Shown: positions 51,269-60,255 of the stretch, in pieces
Position numbering within the stretch: position 1 is the first letter of the stretch
Layout: every line of letters starts with the position of its first letter
Assembly: GCF_026241755.1 (NCBI RefSeq)
Contig: NZ_JAPJDA010000022.1
Coordinates: 16,591-80,590, forward strand
DNA: 64,000 nucleotides
Direction of reading: 5' to 3'
Source of the DNA: Salinimicrobium profundisediminis
GTDB taxonomy: Bacteria; Bacteroidota; Bacteroidia; Flavobacteriales; Flavobacteriaceae
Notes under the pieces: generated by a model
Told to the model about the DNA's origin: nothing
The model's database searches: none
What the model saw: only the letters and a program-made list of their open reading frames with translations
Program-made: the position numbers and the translations under genes

Positions 51269-54200
51269 CTAATCCGCCATACATCCATGTGCATGCCCTT
51301 CCTCGTGCCATCCAAAAGAAGGATTGTAATTGTTGTTTTCCCAGTAAAAATTAAGTCTTTCTTTCGGCTCGTTGCCAATCTGGTTCATCGTATTGGCATC
51401 ATAAAGCCTTCCGTTTACCATGGTGTAGATGATGCTGTTGGAGTTTCGGATGTCTTCCAGCGGATTTTCCTCCAATACCAGCAAATCGGCAAGCTTACCG
51501 ACTTCCAGGCTTCCGATCTCGTCACCCAGACCAAGATATTCGGCGGAGTTGATAGTGGCAGTTTTTAAGGCCTCCATGTTGCTCATGCCGCCCATTTGTA
51601 TCAGCCATAGCTCCCAGTGTGCTCCCAGGCCCTGTAATTGTCCGTGGGCGCCCATGTTAACTTTTACGCCGATGTCCGAAAGTTCTTTTGCAGTTTCTGA
51701 AACCAGAATAGGTCCGTTTTCGTATTCTTCATCAGGAATTGTGGTGCGATGTCTTGAACGGGAATCTATCACAGAACGCGGCGTGAACTCCAGAAGTTTC
51801 TCATTCTCCCACACGTTGTGCTTGTCGTAGAAATAATATTCCCCGTTGATTCCGCCGTAATTTACGATCAGCGTTGGCGTGTAGCCCGTGTTGGAATTGC
51901 CCCAAAGCGTCTTGATATCTTTATAGACCGGTGCGATTGGAATGTTGTGCTCAATCCCGGTATGCCCGTCCACGATCATGTTCATGTTGTGGAAGAAAGT
52001 ACTTCCGCCCTCAGGCACCACGTTCATGTCGAGTTCTTTGGCGGCCTGCATTACCTGCTGGCGTTGCTCCCGGCGCGGCTGATTGTAACTTTTTACCGAA
52101 GTCGCCCCAAATGCTTTGGTCCTGCGTAAGGCCGATCTTGCGTCTTCAAGGCTGTTGATCTCGGCTTTAAAATCTCCTTCGGCCCCGTAAAGAATGATCC
52201 CGGTGGAGTAGAGACGTGGCCCTGTCATTTCGCCGCTCTTGATCAATTCGGCCATCCCAAAGACAGTTTCACTCAGTGCAGAAGGGTCGTGCGCAGTGGT
52301 CACCCCGAAAGCGAGGTTCGCAAAAGCAGGCCAGTGCTGCTGCGGAGTTAATCCATATCTAAAAGCGCCAATGTGAGCATGCGCATCTACCATTCCGGGC
52401 ATGATGGTCTTGCCTTGCACATCATAAACCTTCGCATTTTTTGGCACATTTACTTCGGAAGCATTCCCTATCTGCACGATCTTATTCCCTTCGATCACGA
52501 TACTTCCGTTCTCGATCACTTGCTCCCCGTTCATGGTAATAATGCGGGCATTGGTGAAGGCGATCTGTCCTGAAGGCACATCAGTTTTTACTTTTAAACC
52601 AATCTTTGTTCCCTCTTCAGTGATTGGCGGAATAGAATCTACCGAGTTCTCTAGAAAGGTAAAACGCTCGGTAATTTTATTGGTGAAATATTCATCTCCC
52701 AAAGTCCAGTGCACATTCTGGCTGTCGTTAGACCAGTGGATGTTGATCCCCGCATCTTTCGCCAGCTGACTCACCGGAACGGTTTTGGAATCGGGTCCTA
52801 TTTCTACAGCTTTTCCTGTCATTAACAGCGGAGCCACATAAGCTTTGTGCAGGTTGCTAAAGGCCACCCATTTATTGTCGGGGCTTGGTACGAGTCGGCC
52901 GCCGTACTTTGATTCCATGTGCGTGCGCTCGTCTTTTCCGTTGAGGTCGACACTTTTTAGTTTCTTGGTAAGACTTCCGAATAAATATCCGCCCGTTTGG
53001 AATAGGATGCGGTCATCATTGGTGTTGAACATCGCGAATTCCCCCTCATCATTGATCTTTCTTAGGTTTTCTCCGGAAGCATTCATCAAATAAATTCCGG
53101 GATTCTTGGTAAAAGTTCTTCCGAGGTCAGAATTTCCGCCTTCTTTGTTAAAGACGATCATGCGGCCGTCACTTGAATAAGATGGGTTCCTGAAAATACC
53201 TTTTTCGGCAGTCAGTTTTTTGGCATTCCTTCCGTTAAGGCCAACAGTTCTTACAGCGCCCATATTGTCATCGCTCCAGGTAACGTACACGATGCTCTTC
53301 CCGTCGGGGGAGAAAGCTGGTTCAAATTCGAATTCTTCAGCTTTGGTGATCCTTTCCGGAGTTCCGTTCGGAAGGCTTTTCTTCCACAGGTAACCCACGG
53401 CATTGAAAACAAGCGTCTTTCCATCGGGAGAGGTGACCGCGTGGCGAACTACCTTCGGATTAAATTCTTCGGAAAAGACTTTGTGCTTCACCTGGTGCGC
53501 TTCTGCAATTTTGATGGTGTTGTTCACCTCAAACGGGATTTCAGAAACATTGGCATTCTCAATATTCGCTTTTTTGATCTTTCCCTGGCTCCAGAAAACG
53601 ATCTCCTGGCTGTTTGGCATCCAGCCAAAGCCGGGATACACGCCAAAGATGGCCCATGCTTCCTGCTGATCTTTGCTCAACTGGTCATTAACCGGCCACT
53701 CTTCGCCCGTTTCCAGGTCGTGGATGTAAAGCACCGAGTTGGTACGCACGCGCTTTACAAAAGCCAGCTTCTTCCCGTCGGGGGACACCTGTGGTCTTGC
53801 CGCACCACCCGGTCCGCCGGTAACGCGATCGATCTCACCGGTCTCAAAATCATAGCGGTTGATCACGTAGATCTGGTTGTTTGGGTCTTTATTATATTGA
53901 AAATATCCTCCCGGATACACATCCTGGCTGTAGTACAGGTAGCGGCCATCGGGCGAGATGCTGGGTTCGTTGATATCCTGTTGCTCGTTGGCTTTTTCTA
54001 CCAGCTGAATCCCCGCAGCGCCTGCACCTATATGGTACATCCACATCTCACCGGCTCCCAGGGAGCGGCCCGAGGTGAAGTGTTTGCGGGCAACAATGGC
54101 GTTGCCATCGGGCATCCACACCGCATTGTTGAGCAACCTGAAATTCTCTTTGGTTAGTTGCTTTGCATCGCTGCCATCGGCATTCATGATCCAGATGTTG

Positions 54201-54550
54201 TCGCCACCGCCGGCGTCGCTGGTAAAGGAGATGCTTTTCCCGTCGGGACTAAAGCGCGGCTGCACATCATATGCCATGCCGCTGGTAAGTGCCGTGGCTT
54301 TTCCGCCGCTGGCGGGCATAAGGTAAATATCCCCTAAAAGGTCAAAAACGATCTGCTTCCCATCGGGGCTCACATCGAGGTTCATCCAGGTACCTTCATT
54401 GGTGTTGAGGGCAACTTCCTTGATGTTCCAGTCTGAAGTATAGGGATCGTTGACATCCCATTTTTTGTTATCTTTTTTTTCTTCTTCCTGCGCGAAAATG
54501 GCGGAGGTGGTCATTAGCAGGAGTAATGCCAGTAGGGGTTTGTGGATCAT
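51269..54550 (-). CDS. TolB-like beta-propeller fused to an amidohydrolase
   Basis: 1093 residues. A signal peptide (LLALLLLMTTSAIFAQ) is followed by a Lys/Asp/Asn linker and about ten PD40/WD40-like TolB repeats, seen as recurrent SPDGK (VSPDGKQIVFDLLGD, FSPDGKSISFTSD, QVSPDGKKLAFVKR). From about residue 660 an imidazolonepropionase-like amidohydrolase starts: MPGMVDAHAHIGAF (metal-binding HxH), GHTGIEHNIP (His), and ILGTH-like GAHGQLQGLGAHWE. It is exported and probably hydrolyses a cyclic amide or peptide. Substrate unknown. It ends in a His-rich segment (FGWHEEGHAHGCMAD). Confidence 0.9.
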   Translation of the reverse strand: MIHKPLLALLLLMTTSAIFAQEEEKKDNKKWDVNDPYTSDWNIKEVALNTNEGTWMNLDVSPDGKQIVFDLLGDIYLMPASGGKATALTSGMAYDVQPRFSPDGKSISFTSDAGGGDNIWIMNADGSDAKQLTKENFRLLNNAVWMPDGNAIVARKHFTSGRSLGAGEMWMYHIGAGAAGIQLVEKANEQQDINEPSISPDGRYLYYSQDVYPGGYFQYNKDPNNQIYVINRYDFETGEIDRVTGGPGGAARPQVSPDGKKLAFVKRVRTNSVLYIHDLETGEEWPVNDQLSKDQQEAWAIFGVYPGFGWMPNSQEIVFWSQGKIKKANIENANVSEIPFEVNNTIKIAEAHQVKHKVFSEEFNPKVVRHAVTSPDGKTLVFNAVGYLWKKSLPNGTPERITKAEEFEFEPAFSPDGKSIVYVTWSDDNMGAVRTVGLNGRNAKKLTAEKGIFRNPSYSSDGRMIVFNKEGGNSDLGRTFTKNPGIYLMNASGENLRKINDEGEFAMFNTNDDRILFQTGGYLFGSLTKKLKSVDLNGKDERTHMESKYGGRLVPSPDNKWVAFSNLHKAYVAPLLMTGKAVEIGPDSKTVPVSQLAKDAGINIHWSNDSQNVHWTLGDEYFTNKITERFTFLENSVDSIPPITEEGTKIGLKVKTDVPSGQIAFTNARIITMNGEQVIENGSIVIEGNKIVQIGNASEVNVPKNAKVYDVQGKTIMPGMVDAHAHIGAFRYGLTPQQHWPAFANLAFGVTTAHDPSALSETVFGMAELIKSGEMTGPRLYSTGIILYGAEGDFKAEINSLEDARSALRRTKAFGATSVKSYNQPRREQRQQVMQAAKELDMNVVPEGGSTFFHNMNMIVDGHTGIEHNIPIAPVYKDIKTLWGNSNTGYTPTLIVNYGGINGEYYFYDKHNVWENEKLLEFTPRSVIDSRSRHRTTIPDEEYENGPILVSETAKELSDIGVKVNMGAHGQLQGLGAHWELWLIQMGGMSNMEALKTATINSAEYLGLGDEIGSLEVGKLADLLVLEENPLEDIRNSNSIIYTMVNGRLYDANTMNQIGNEPKERLNFYWENNNYNPSFGWHEEGHAHGCMAD

Positions 54551-54698
54551 AAGTGAATTTTGAAAATTTTAAGAGGGCTAAATATAGGGATTTTTTGAAG
54601 GTTTTATTGCTGAAGGTGCAGAGGGGCGGAAGACGTTCAAAATATCTGAAGGAATGGATTTCTAGTAGAAACATTATCCGTTTGCTGGTAACAATGGT

Positions 54699-55184
54699 GG
54701 CCGATGGCATGCCATCGGCCTTCGATTCGAAATTTACCTCTCAAAAATCCCATTTCTGGCACCTTTCTTTTAATCCATAAAATTTCACACCGGTTTTTTT
54801 CGGATGTTATGGAGATTCTCTTTAAATGGATATTATTATTTGGTAACAATGGTGACCGATGGCATGCCATCGGCCTTCGATTCGAAAAATACCTTCCAAA
54901 AATGCCATTTTTGACCCCTTTTTTTTAATCCCTGAAATTTCACACCGGATTTTTCCGGAGGTTATGGAGATTCCGTTTAAATGGATAATATTATTTGCTA
55001 ACAATGGTGGCCGATGGCATGCCATCGGCCTTCGATTTGAAAATTATCTTCCAAAATTGCCATTTTAGACACCTTATTTTAATCCCTGAAATTTCACACC
55101 GGATTTTTCCGGAGGTTATGGAGATTCCGTTTAAATGGATAATATTATTTGGTACCAATGGTGACCGATGGCATGCCATCGGCC
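54699..55184. repeat. 155-bp tandem array with four near-perfect 22-bp palindromes (REP-like)
   Basis: Palindromes at 54699-54720, 54854-54875, 55009-55030 and 55163-55184 are centred on GGCATGCC, with arms GGCCGAT/ATCGGCC. Copies 1 and 3 are perfect; copies 2 and 4 share one changed base at the left end. The spacing is 155, 155 and 154. Each unit also holds a copy of the 17-bp AT palindrome and a CCGGA/TCCGG hairpin about 70 bp on. The array stops some 80 bp before the RAYT gene. Confidence 0.92.
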
Positions 55185-55263
55185 TTTCGATTTGAAAAAT
55201 ACCTTTCAAAAATCCCATTTTTGACTATCTTTAAAATGCCTCCCCTAATAAAACCTAAAATTT

Positions 55264-55848
55264 ATGTCACCAAAATCGGGGAATAAATTTCGGAATGGAT
55301 CTATCCGGTTGCAACATTGGGATTATGGATGGGATGCGGCATATTTTATTACCATTTGTACCAAAGACCGGAAACATTTTTTTGGAGAGGTTCAGGATGG
55401 GGAAATAAAATTGTCATCTGCCGGGGTGATCGCCAATGTGCTGTGGTATGAAATATTACACCATGCGAAAAATGTGGAATTGGGGGAATTCGTGGTAATG
55501 CCCAATCATATTCACGGAATTATTATTTTGAATGGGAATAAATCCCCGTGGGAAAATGATGGTAACGACGAAGCAGGCCCAGGCATGCCCTGGGCCTGCA
55601 ACAACCCCCCAGAACCCGAAAAAACAATCGGACAAAAAAGGTTTCAGAATCCGGGGAAAAACACCATTTCATCCATCGTAGGTTCCTATAAATCGGCAGT
55701 GACCAAATATGCCAACAGGATGAATTTGCCATTCGCCTGGCAATCGCTGTTTCACGATCGTATCATCAGGGATTCCAGATCTTTTCAGAATATTTCGGCA
55801 TATATTCAGAATAACCCACAAAACTGGAAAGAAGATAATTTGAATTGA
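55264..55848 (+). CDS. REP-associated tyrosine transposase (RAYT, TnpA_REP / Y1 family)
   Basis: 194 residues. Y1-type HUH single-strand DNA transposase: strand WDAAYFITICTKDRKHFFGEV, the HUH motif in VVMPNHIHGIIIL (His-Ile-His), and the helix SSIVGSYKSAVTKYANR with Tyr candidates (in RAYTs the catalytic Tyr is near here), then WQSLFHDRIIRDSRSFQNIS and YIQNNPQNW. No terminal inverted repeats flank it, so it is a single-copy RAYT rather than an IS200 element. A 27-bp REP-like inverted repeat lies inside the gene (55573-55599), encoding the linker AGPGMPWA. Confidence 0.9.
   Translation: MSPKSGNKFRNGSIRLQHWDYGWDAAYFITICTKDRKHFFGEVQDGEIKLSSAGVIANVLWYEILHHAKNVELGEFVVMPNHIHGIIILNGNKSPWENDGNDEAGPGMPWACNNPPEPEKTIGQKRFQNPGKNTISSIVGSYKSAVTKYANRMNLPFAWQSLFHDRIIRDSRSFQNISAYIQNNPQNWKEDNLN
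55573..55599. repeat. REP-like inverted repeat inside the RAYT gene
   Basis: Eleven-base arms GCAGGCCCAGG and CCTGGGCCTGC enclose CATGC. The centre GGCATGCC is the same as in the 22-bp palindromes upstream. It keeps the frame and lies in the linker between the HUH and Tyr parts of the protein. Confidence 0.85.
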
Positions 55849-55852
55849 ACAA

Positions 55853-55957
55853 CAATTCCAGGCACCAAATTCCAAATTCCAAATTCCAAAAATTCGTACT
55901 TCTAAAATCGTATTTCTACCATCGTATTTCTACCATCGTATTTCCAATTTCGTAATG
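55853..55957. repeat. Longest heptamer array, starting four bases after the RAYT stop
   Basis: Fifteen consecutive seven-base units keep one frame: among them aaattcc three times, then cgtactt, ctaaaat, cgtattt, ctaccat, cgtattt, ctaccat, cgtattt, ccaattt. The second half alternates two units, giving a 14-bp period. Confidence 0.75.
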
Positions 55958-56002
55958 ATAACTTCATTGTTTATCTTGAGATCCTTAAAATCCTATTTTC
56001 AC

Positions 56003-58450
56003 ATGATAAAAAAGTTACCCATGTACGGGCTGCTCTTAGCTGTTGGTGTAAGTTGCCAAACGCAAAAAGGAGTACCGGCAAAGACAGATGAGGCCACGGC
56101 TAAGAAAAAGGAGCAGGGCGATACCAAAGCTTACGCTGAGGTGATCACTGCTGCAGCTAAAAGTGACAAAGGTCTTTTTACCACCCATTTTGTAGGGGAA
56201 AAGCTCTATTTTGAAATTCCGCTTAACATGCTGGAGAAAGATATGCTGCTGGTGAGCCGTATTGCCGGCGTGCCCGCAGGTTTCGGCGGTGGCTATGTCA
56301 ATGCAGGTTCCAAGGCCAATGAGCAGGTGGTGCGCTGGTCAAAACGAGGTGACTATATAGACATGAAGGTGATTAGCTTTGAGAACGAGAGTGACGAAGG
56401 TTCTCCTATTTATCAGTCGGTTGCTGCGAATAATTTCTTTCCTATACTTTTCAGCTCGAAGATCGCAGCTTATAACGACGATAAAACTTCCGCAGTAATA
56501 GAAGTGAGTGATCTTTTTAAGGAAGAAGTAGCCGCCATTAACGGTGTTTCGCCATCTCTAAAAAAGCGATACAAGGTAAAGAAGCTGGATAAATCGCGTT
56601 CTTATATTACCGCAGCCAATGCTTTTCCTGAAAATATTGAGGTGAAGCACGTGATGACCTATGAAGCCGAGGAACCGCCCGAAAGAGACCAGGCAGGAAC
56701 CATTACTATGTTGATGAACCAGTCTATGATCCTGCTTCCGGAAGAAAAAATGCAGCCGCGCCTGGCCGATCATCGTGTGGGTTGGTTTACCACCCGAAAA
56801 TATAACTATAATTCTGAAGAGCTTAAGAGTGATGATTACAGGATAATCAACCGCTGGCAGCTGGTTCCAAAAGATATTGAAGCTTATAAAAAGGGAGAGC
56901 TGGTAGAGCCGGTGAAGCCTATTGTGTGGTATCTCGATCCTGCAACGCCCGAAAAATGGAGGCCTTATTTTAAACAGGGAATTGAAGACTGGAATGTGGC
57001 TTTTGAAGCTGCAGGTTTCAAAAATGCTGTGATCGCCAAAGATCCGCCGACAAAAGAGGAAGATCCCGATTTTAGTCCCGAAGATGTGCGGTATTCGGTG
57101 GTGCGGTATGTTGCCAGTACCACGAGAAATGCGATGGGGCCAAGTGTGACCGATCCGCGTACCGGGGAGATCATCGAGAGCGATATTATTTGGTATCACA
57201 ACCACCTGCGTTCTTACCGCAACCGTTACATGATCGAAGCCGGAGCCCAGCTGGAATCTGCCCGTACGCTCAATACTCCCGAAGAGGAAATTGGGGAAAT
57301 GATGCGCATGGTGATTGCGCACGAGGTAGGTCATGCGCTCGGTTTGCCGCACAATATGAAGGCGAGTTCGGCTTATGCTACAGATTCTTTGCGTTCTCCC
57401 GAATTCACCCAGAAGTATGGTTTGACTCCTTCTATTATGGATTATGCCCGTGTAAATTACGTTGCCCAGCCCGAAGATAAAGGAGTCCGTTACATCAGGA
57501 TGATGGGGCCTTATGATCTTTATGCCATCAACTGGGGCTACAGGTATATTCCTGAAGCCAATTCTCCCGAAGATGAGAAACCTGTTCTAAGCGAGTGGAT
57601 CCTTGAAAAAGCCGGGGATCCTGTTTATGAATTCGGAAATGGTTACGGCGGAATTGATCCGCAGTCGCAAAGAGAAAGCCTGGGTGACGATCAGGTGAAG
57701 GCCAGCGAGTACGGCCTCGCAAACCTTAAGAAGGTGGTTCCGAATTTAGTTGCATGGACTTCAAAAGATAATGCTGATTATTCCGAATTAACTGAAGTAT
57801 ACCGCGAACTTACCAATATGTGGAGAGGCTACGTGTCTCACGTGGTAGCCAATGTGGGCGGGGTTTACGAAACCCGAAAAACAGCCGACCAGGAAGGAAC
57901 GGTCTATACTCATGTCCCTGAAGAAAAACAGGAAGCGGCCATTGAATTTTTAAATACGCATGCTTTTTCTACACCCGACTGGTTGCTGGATAAGGAGCTA
58001 TTGGCACGCATTGAACCTACGGGTGCCATTGAGCGGGTACAGAACCTGCAGAGCAGAGCACTGAATGATCTTTTAGATGAAGACCGCCTGCAACGCATGA
58101 TCACCAATGAGCAGGTGAACGGCCGGGAGGCATATACCGCAGTAGAGATGATGAACGACCTTAGAAAAGGCATTTTTGAAGAGTTGTACAGATCTCAGGA
58201 GGTCAACGCTTATCGAAGGAACATTCAGCGTGCCTATGTTGATGCCGCTGCAGGATATGTTCAGAATCTAAAAAAGGAGGAGAGTGATGAGGTTGCTTCT
58301 ACCGATGTTATTGCATTGATGCGTGGAGATCTCGAGCAGTTAAGAAGAGACCTTAGGGCCCGCAGAAACAGGACGAATGATCAATTAAGTGTTTATCACT
58401 GGAATGATTTGATCGCGAGGATAGATGCAGCCCTTGATGTAGATGCATAA
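56003..58450 (+). CDS. Zinc-dependent metalloprotease lipoprotein (DUF5117/DUF5118 type)
   Basis: 815 residues from ATG 56003, giving a lipoprotein signal (KKLPMYGLLLAVGVSC). A longer frame upstream lacks signal features. The N-terminal region (FTTHFVGEKLYFEIPLNMLEKDMLLVSRIAGVPAG) matches DUF5118, then DUF5117 (RYKVKKLDKSRSYITAANAFPENIEV). The peptidase core has VIAHEVGHALGLPHN, an extended HExxHxxGxxH zinc site of the metzincin type, and SIMDYARVNYVAQPED as the Met-turn. Bacteroidota carry several such surface proteins; substrates are largely unknown. Confidence 0.93.
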   Translation: MIKKLPMYGLLLAVGVSCQTQKGVPAKTDEATAKKKEQGDTKAYAEVITAAAKSDKGLFTTHFVGEKLYFEIPLNMLEKDMLLVSRIAGVPAGFGGGYVNAGSKANEQVVRWSKRGDYIDMKVISFENESDEGSPIYQSVAANNFFPILFSSKIAAYNDDKTSAVIEVSDLFKEEVAAINGVSPSLKKRYKVKKLDKSRSYITAANAFPENIEVKHVMTYEAEEPPERDQAGTITMLMNQSMILLPEEKMQPRLADHRVGWFTTRKYNYNSEELKSDDYRIINRWQLVPKDIEAYKKGELVEPVKPIVWYLDPATPEKWRPYFKQGIEDWNVAFEAAGFKNAVIAKDPPTKEEDPDFSPEDVRYSVVRYVASTTRNAMGPSVTDPRTGEIIESDIIWYHNHLRSYRNRYMIEAGAQLESARTLNTPEEEIGEMMRMVIAHEVGHALGLPHNMKASSAYATDSLRSPEFTQKYGLTPSIMDYARVNYVAQPEDKGVRYIRMMGPYDLYAINWGYRYIPEANSPEDEKPVLSEWILEKAGDPVYEFGNGYGGIDPQSQRESLGDDQVKASEYGLANLKKVVPNLVAWTSKDNADYSELTEVYRELTNMWRGYVSHVVANVGGVYETRKTADQEGTVYTHVPEEKQEAAIEFLNTHAFSTPDWLLDKELLARIEPTGAIERVQNLQSRALNDLLDEDRLQRMITNEQVNGREAYTAVEMMNDLRKGIFEELYRSQEVNAYRRNIQRAYVDAAAGYVQNLKKEESDEVASTDVIALMRGDLEQLRRDLRARRNRTNDQLSVYHWNDLIARIDAALDVDA

Positions 58451-58771
58451 ACATACAGCTGATTTTATAGATCTTATCAAACAGGTTTATTTCACAAAAA
58501 TCCTCGCTACAAGGCGGGGATTTTTTGTTGAATGCCATTATGAGACAGGAGAAGTGATACAGGAAAAAGGAAACAGGATTAAGAATTTCAGAATGGCACT
58601 GCCCACAGATGATTTTTCAGTGAAGACTGATGACTGACCACTGATGATTGTTTTTTTTACTCCCTTAAAAAGTTTCCCGCAGATCTCACAGATTTACGCA
58701 GATAATAAAATGAATATTTTTAAATTTTTTTTACTGATGACTGAGCACTGAATACTGATTACTTTAAAAAA
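58451..58771. other. 321-bp spacer: terminator and two heptamer arrays
   Basis: Terminator AAAAATCCTCGC/GCGGGGATTTTT (58496-58525) with T-tail. Heptamers cagtgaa, gactgat, gactgac, cactgat at 58619-58646, and tactgat, gactgag, cactgaa, tactgat at 58732-58759, the latter 12 bases from the USP stop codon. A cgcagat-type phrase lies at 58677-58703. No gene. Confidence 0.7.
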
Positions 58772-59218
58772 TCATTCTTCAATAGGAATTGTCAACATAG
58801 GTATACTCGCTTTTTTCAACAGCTCCAGGGAAACACTTTCCTGTAGCAAATTATGCAGGAAACTATGTTTATGGGTGCCAACAATAAGCAGGTCTGATTG
58901 TAGTTTTTTTGCTTCTTCCAGAACAGCTTCTACGGTAGAACCCTGGATCAAGAGAGCCTCTTTTTCTATCTCCTCACTGAGGAAGTTATCGCAGTACATT
59001 TGCAGGTTGCGGTGTTCCTCCCGGAATTCTTCTGCTTTAAAGTCTCTTATATACTGCGGTCCAGGTTCGTAACCTACAAAATCGGGATGGGGTGCTGCGA
59101 CATGCAAAACCCAAACCTTGCTACCAAATTTCTGGGCCAGGCCTTCGGCATATCCCAAAAGGTCTCCTACGGCATCATTAAAATCTACAGCTACCAGAAT
59201 GTTTTTTAGTTCTTTCAT
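58772..59218 (-). CDS. Universal stress protein family protein
   Basis: 148 residues, one USP domain: ILVAVDFNDAVGDLLGYAEGLAQKFGSKVWVLHVAAP, and the ATP-binding signature near the end, LLIVGTHKHSFLHNLLQESVSLELLKKASIPMLTIP (the expected GxHGxx-like glycines are partly replaced: GTHKHS). ATP binding is therefore uncertain. Single gene. Confidence 0.88.
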   Translation of the reverse strand: MKELKNILVAVDFNDAVGDLLGYAEGLAQKFGSKVWVLHVAAPHPDFVGYEPGPQYIRDFKAEEFREEHRNLQMYCDNFLSEEIEKEALLIQGSTVEAVLEEAKKLQSDLLIVGTHKHSFLHNLLQESVSLELLKKASIPMLTIPIEE

Positions 59219-59300
59219 GGAGTTGTTTATTGTTGTGGGTAAATGGGTCTCCGTTTCCAGATTCTGATTTAATATTTTTCAAATTATGTTTGATACTTTT

Positions 59301-59335
59301 TACTGATCAGTGACCACTGACCACTGAATACTAAT
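59301..59335. repeat. Heptamer array overlapping the GhrA-like stop codon
   Basis: Units tactgat, cagtgac, cactgac, cactgaa, tactaat; it runs into the stop codon of the minus-strand gene at 59331. Confidence 0.65.
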
Positions 59336-60251
59336 ATTCCTTCTCCCTGTCAACCACGTTCTTCAAATCCTTTCCCTCTTTCATGCGCTCGTAATTTTCG
59401 AGGATTTGCGGCACTACACTTTTGGGATGGGTAATACTGGCAATATGTGGCGAAACTTTGATCTTTTTGTTCTTCCAAAAAGGATGTGCTGCGGGTAAAG
59501 GCTCTTTCCGGAACACGTCGAGAGCTGCCCCGGTGAGATGTCCGGTATTGATCATTTCAATAAGGTCATCTTCGATAAGGTGTTCTCCCCGCGCCACATT
59601 TATGACATAAGCACCTTCAGGTAACTTCTCAAAAAGGTGTTTATTCAGGATGTTTTTTGTTTCTGAAGTCAGGGGTAGCAAATTCACCAGGATTTTGCTG
59701 TCTTCCAGAAAATCCTGCAGTTGCTCATCACCGTGATAGGTAGTGACTCCCAGGATTTCCTTTTTGGTGCGGGACCAGCCGGTGACATTGAATTTATTCC
59801 AGATCAGTTTTTCGGCTACTCCCACGCCCAGTACGCCCATGCCCATTATTCCCACCTGTGTGTTTTCCGGTCGCCCATATGTTTTGGGCTTCCATTCGCT
59901 GCTGCAATGATGTTCATTCAGGTTGCGCAGGTGTTCAAGAATGAGGGAGAGTACAAAGACGCTCATATCTTTGGTTAGTTGTGCATCCACCACCCGGGTG
60001 ATCCTGATGTGCTCCGGAATTTCCTTGTCGCTAATGATATGGTCTATGCCTGCCCCCATGGAAGCAATCACTTTCAGGTTTTTAAAGTCCCTATATATGC
60101 CATGAGGATGTCTCCAGGAAAGTACATATTCAACCTTAGAAGGATCTTTCACCTGCGGATATACTTCCAGATCTAAATCTGGCGCTTCGGCTTTCAAGGC
60201 CTCCACCCAGGCTTTTGGATCTTTCTTCGGACTTATGATTAGAAATGACAT
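59331..60251 (-). CDS. ghrA: D-2-hydroxyacid dehydrogenase, glyoxylate/hydroxypyruvate reductase A-like
   Basis: 306 residues. NAD(P) Rossmann motif VGIMGMGVLGVGVAEKLIWNKFNVTGWSRT; catalytic Arg in VINVARGEHLIEDDLI, Glu in DVFRKEPLPAAHPFW and His in VSPHIASITHP. The overall form matches GhrA (reduces glyoxylate and hydroxypyruvate). The substrate is inferred from the family only. Confidence 0.88.
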   Translation of the reverse strand: MSFLIISPKKDPKAWVEALKAEAPDLDLEVYPQVKDPSKVEYVLSWRHPHGIYRDFKNLKVIASMGAGIDHIISDKEIPEHIRITRVVDAQLTKDMSVFVLSLILEHLRNLNEHHCSSEWKPKTYGRPENTQVGIMGMGVLGVGVAEKLIWNKFNVTGWSRTKKEILGVTTYHGDEQLQDFLEDSKILVNLLPLTSETKNILNKHLFEKLPEGAYVINVARGEHLIEDDLIEMINTGHLTGAALDVFRKEPLPAAHPFWKNKKIKVSPHIASITHPKSVVPQILENYERMKEGKDLKNVVDREKEY

Positions 60252-60255
60252 GGTT

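Noticed and set aside
54699..55184. CRISPR array
   Set aside because: Period is 155 bp, repeats are palindromes embedded in nearly identical units rather than repeats with unique spacers, and no cas genes are present.
54637..55218. Several 60-80 residue reading frames beginning MACHRP or similar on both strands
   Set aside because: They are translations of the 22-bp palindrome and its 155-bp repeat unit; the frames repeat with the array and have no independent start signals.
55264..55848. Complete IS200/IS605 insertion sequence
   Set aside because: No TnpB, no left/right IS ends, and the protein has the longer RAYT-type C terminus; it is treated as a domesticated RAYT.
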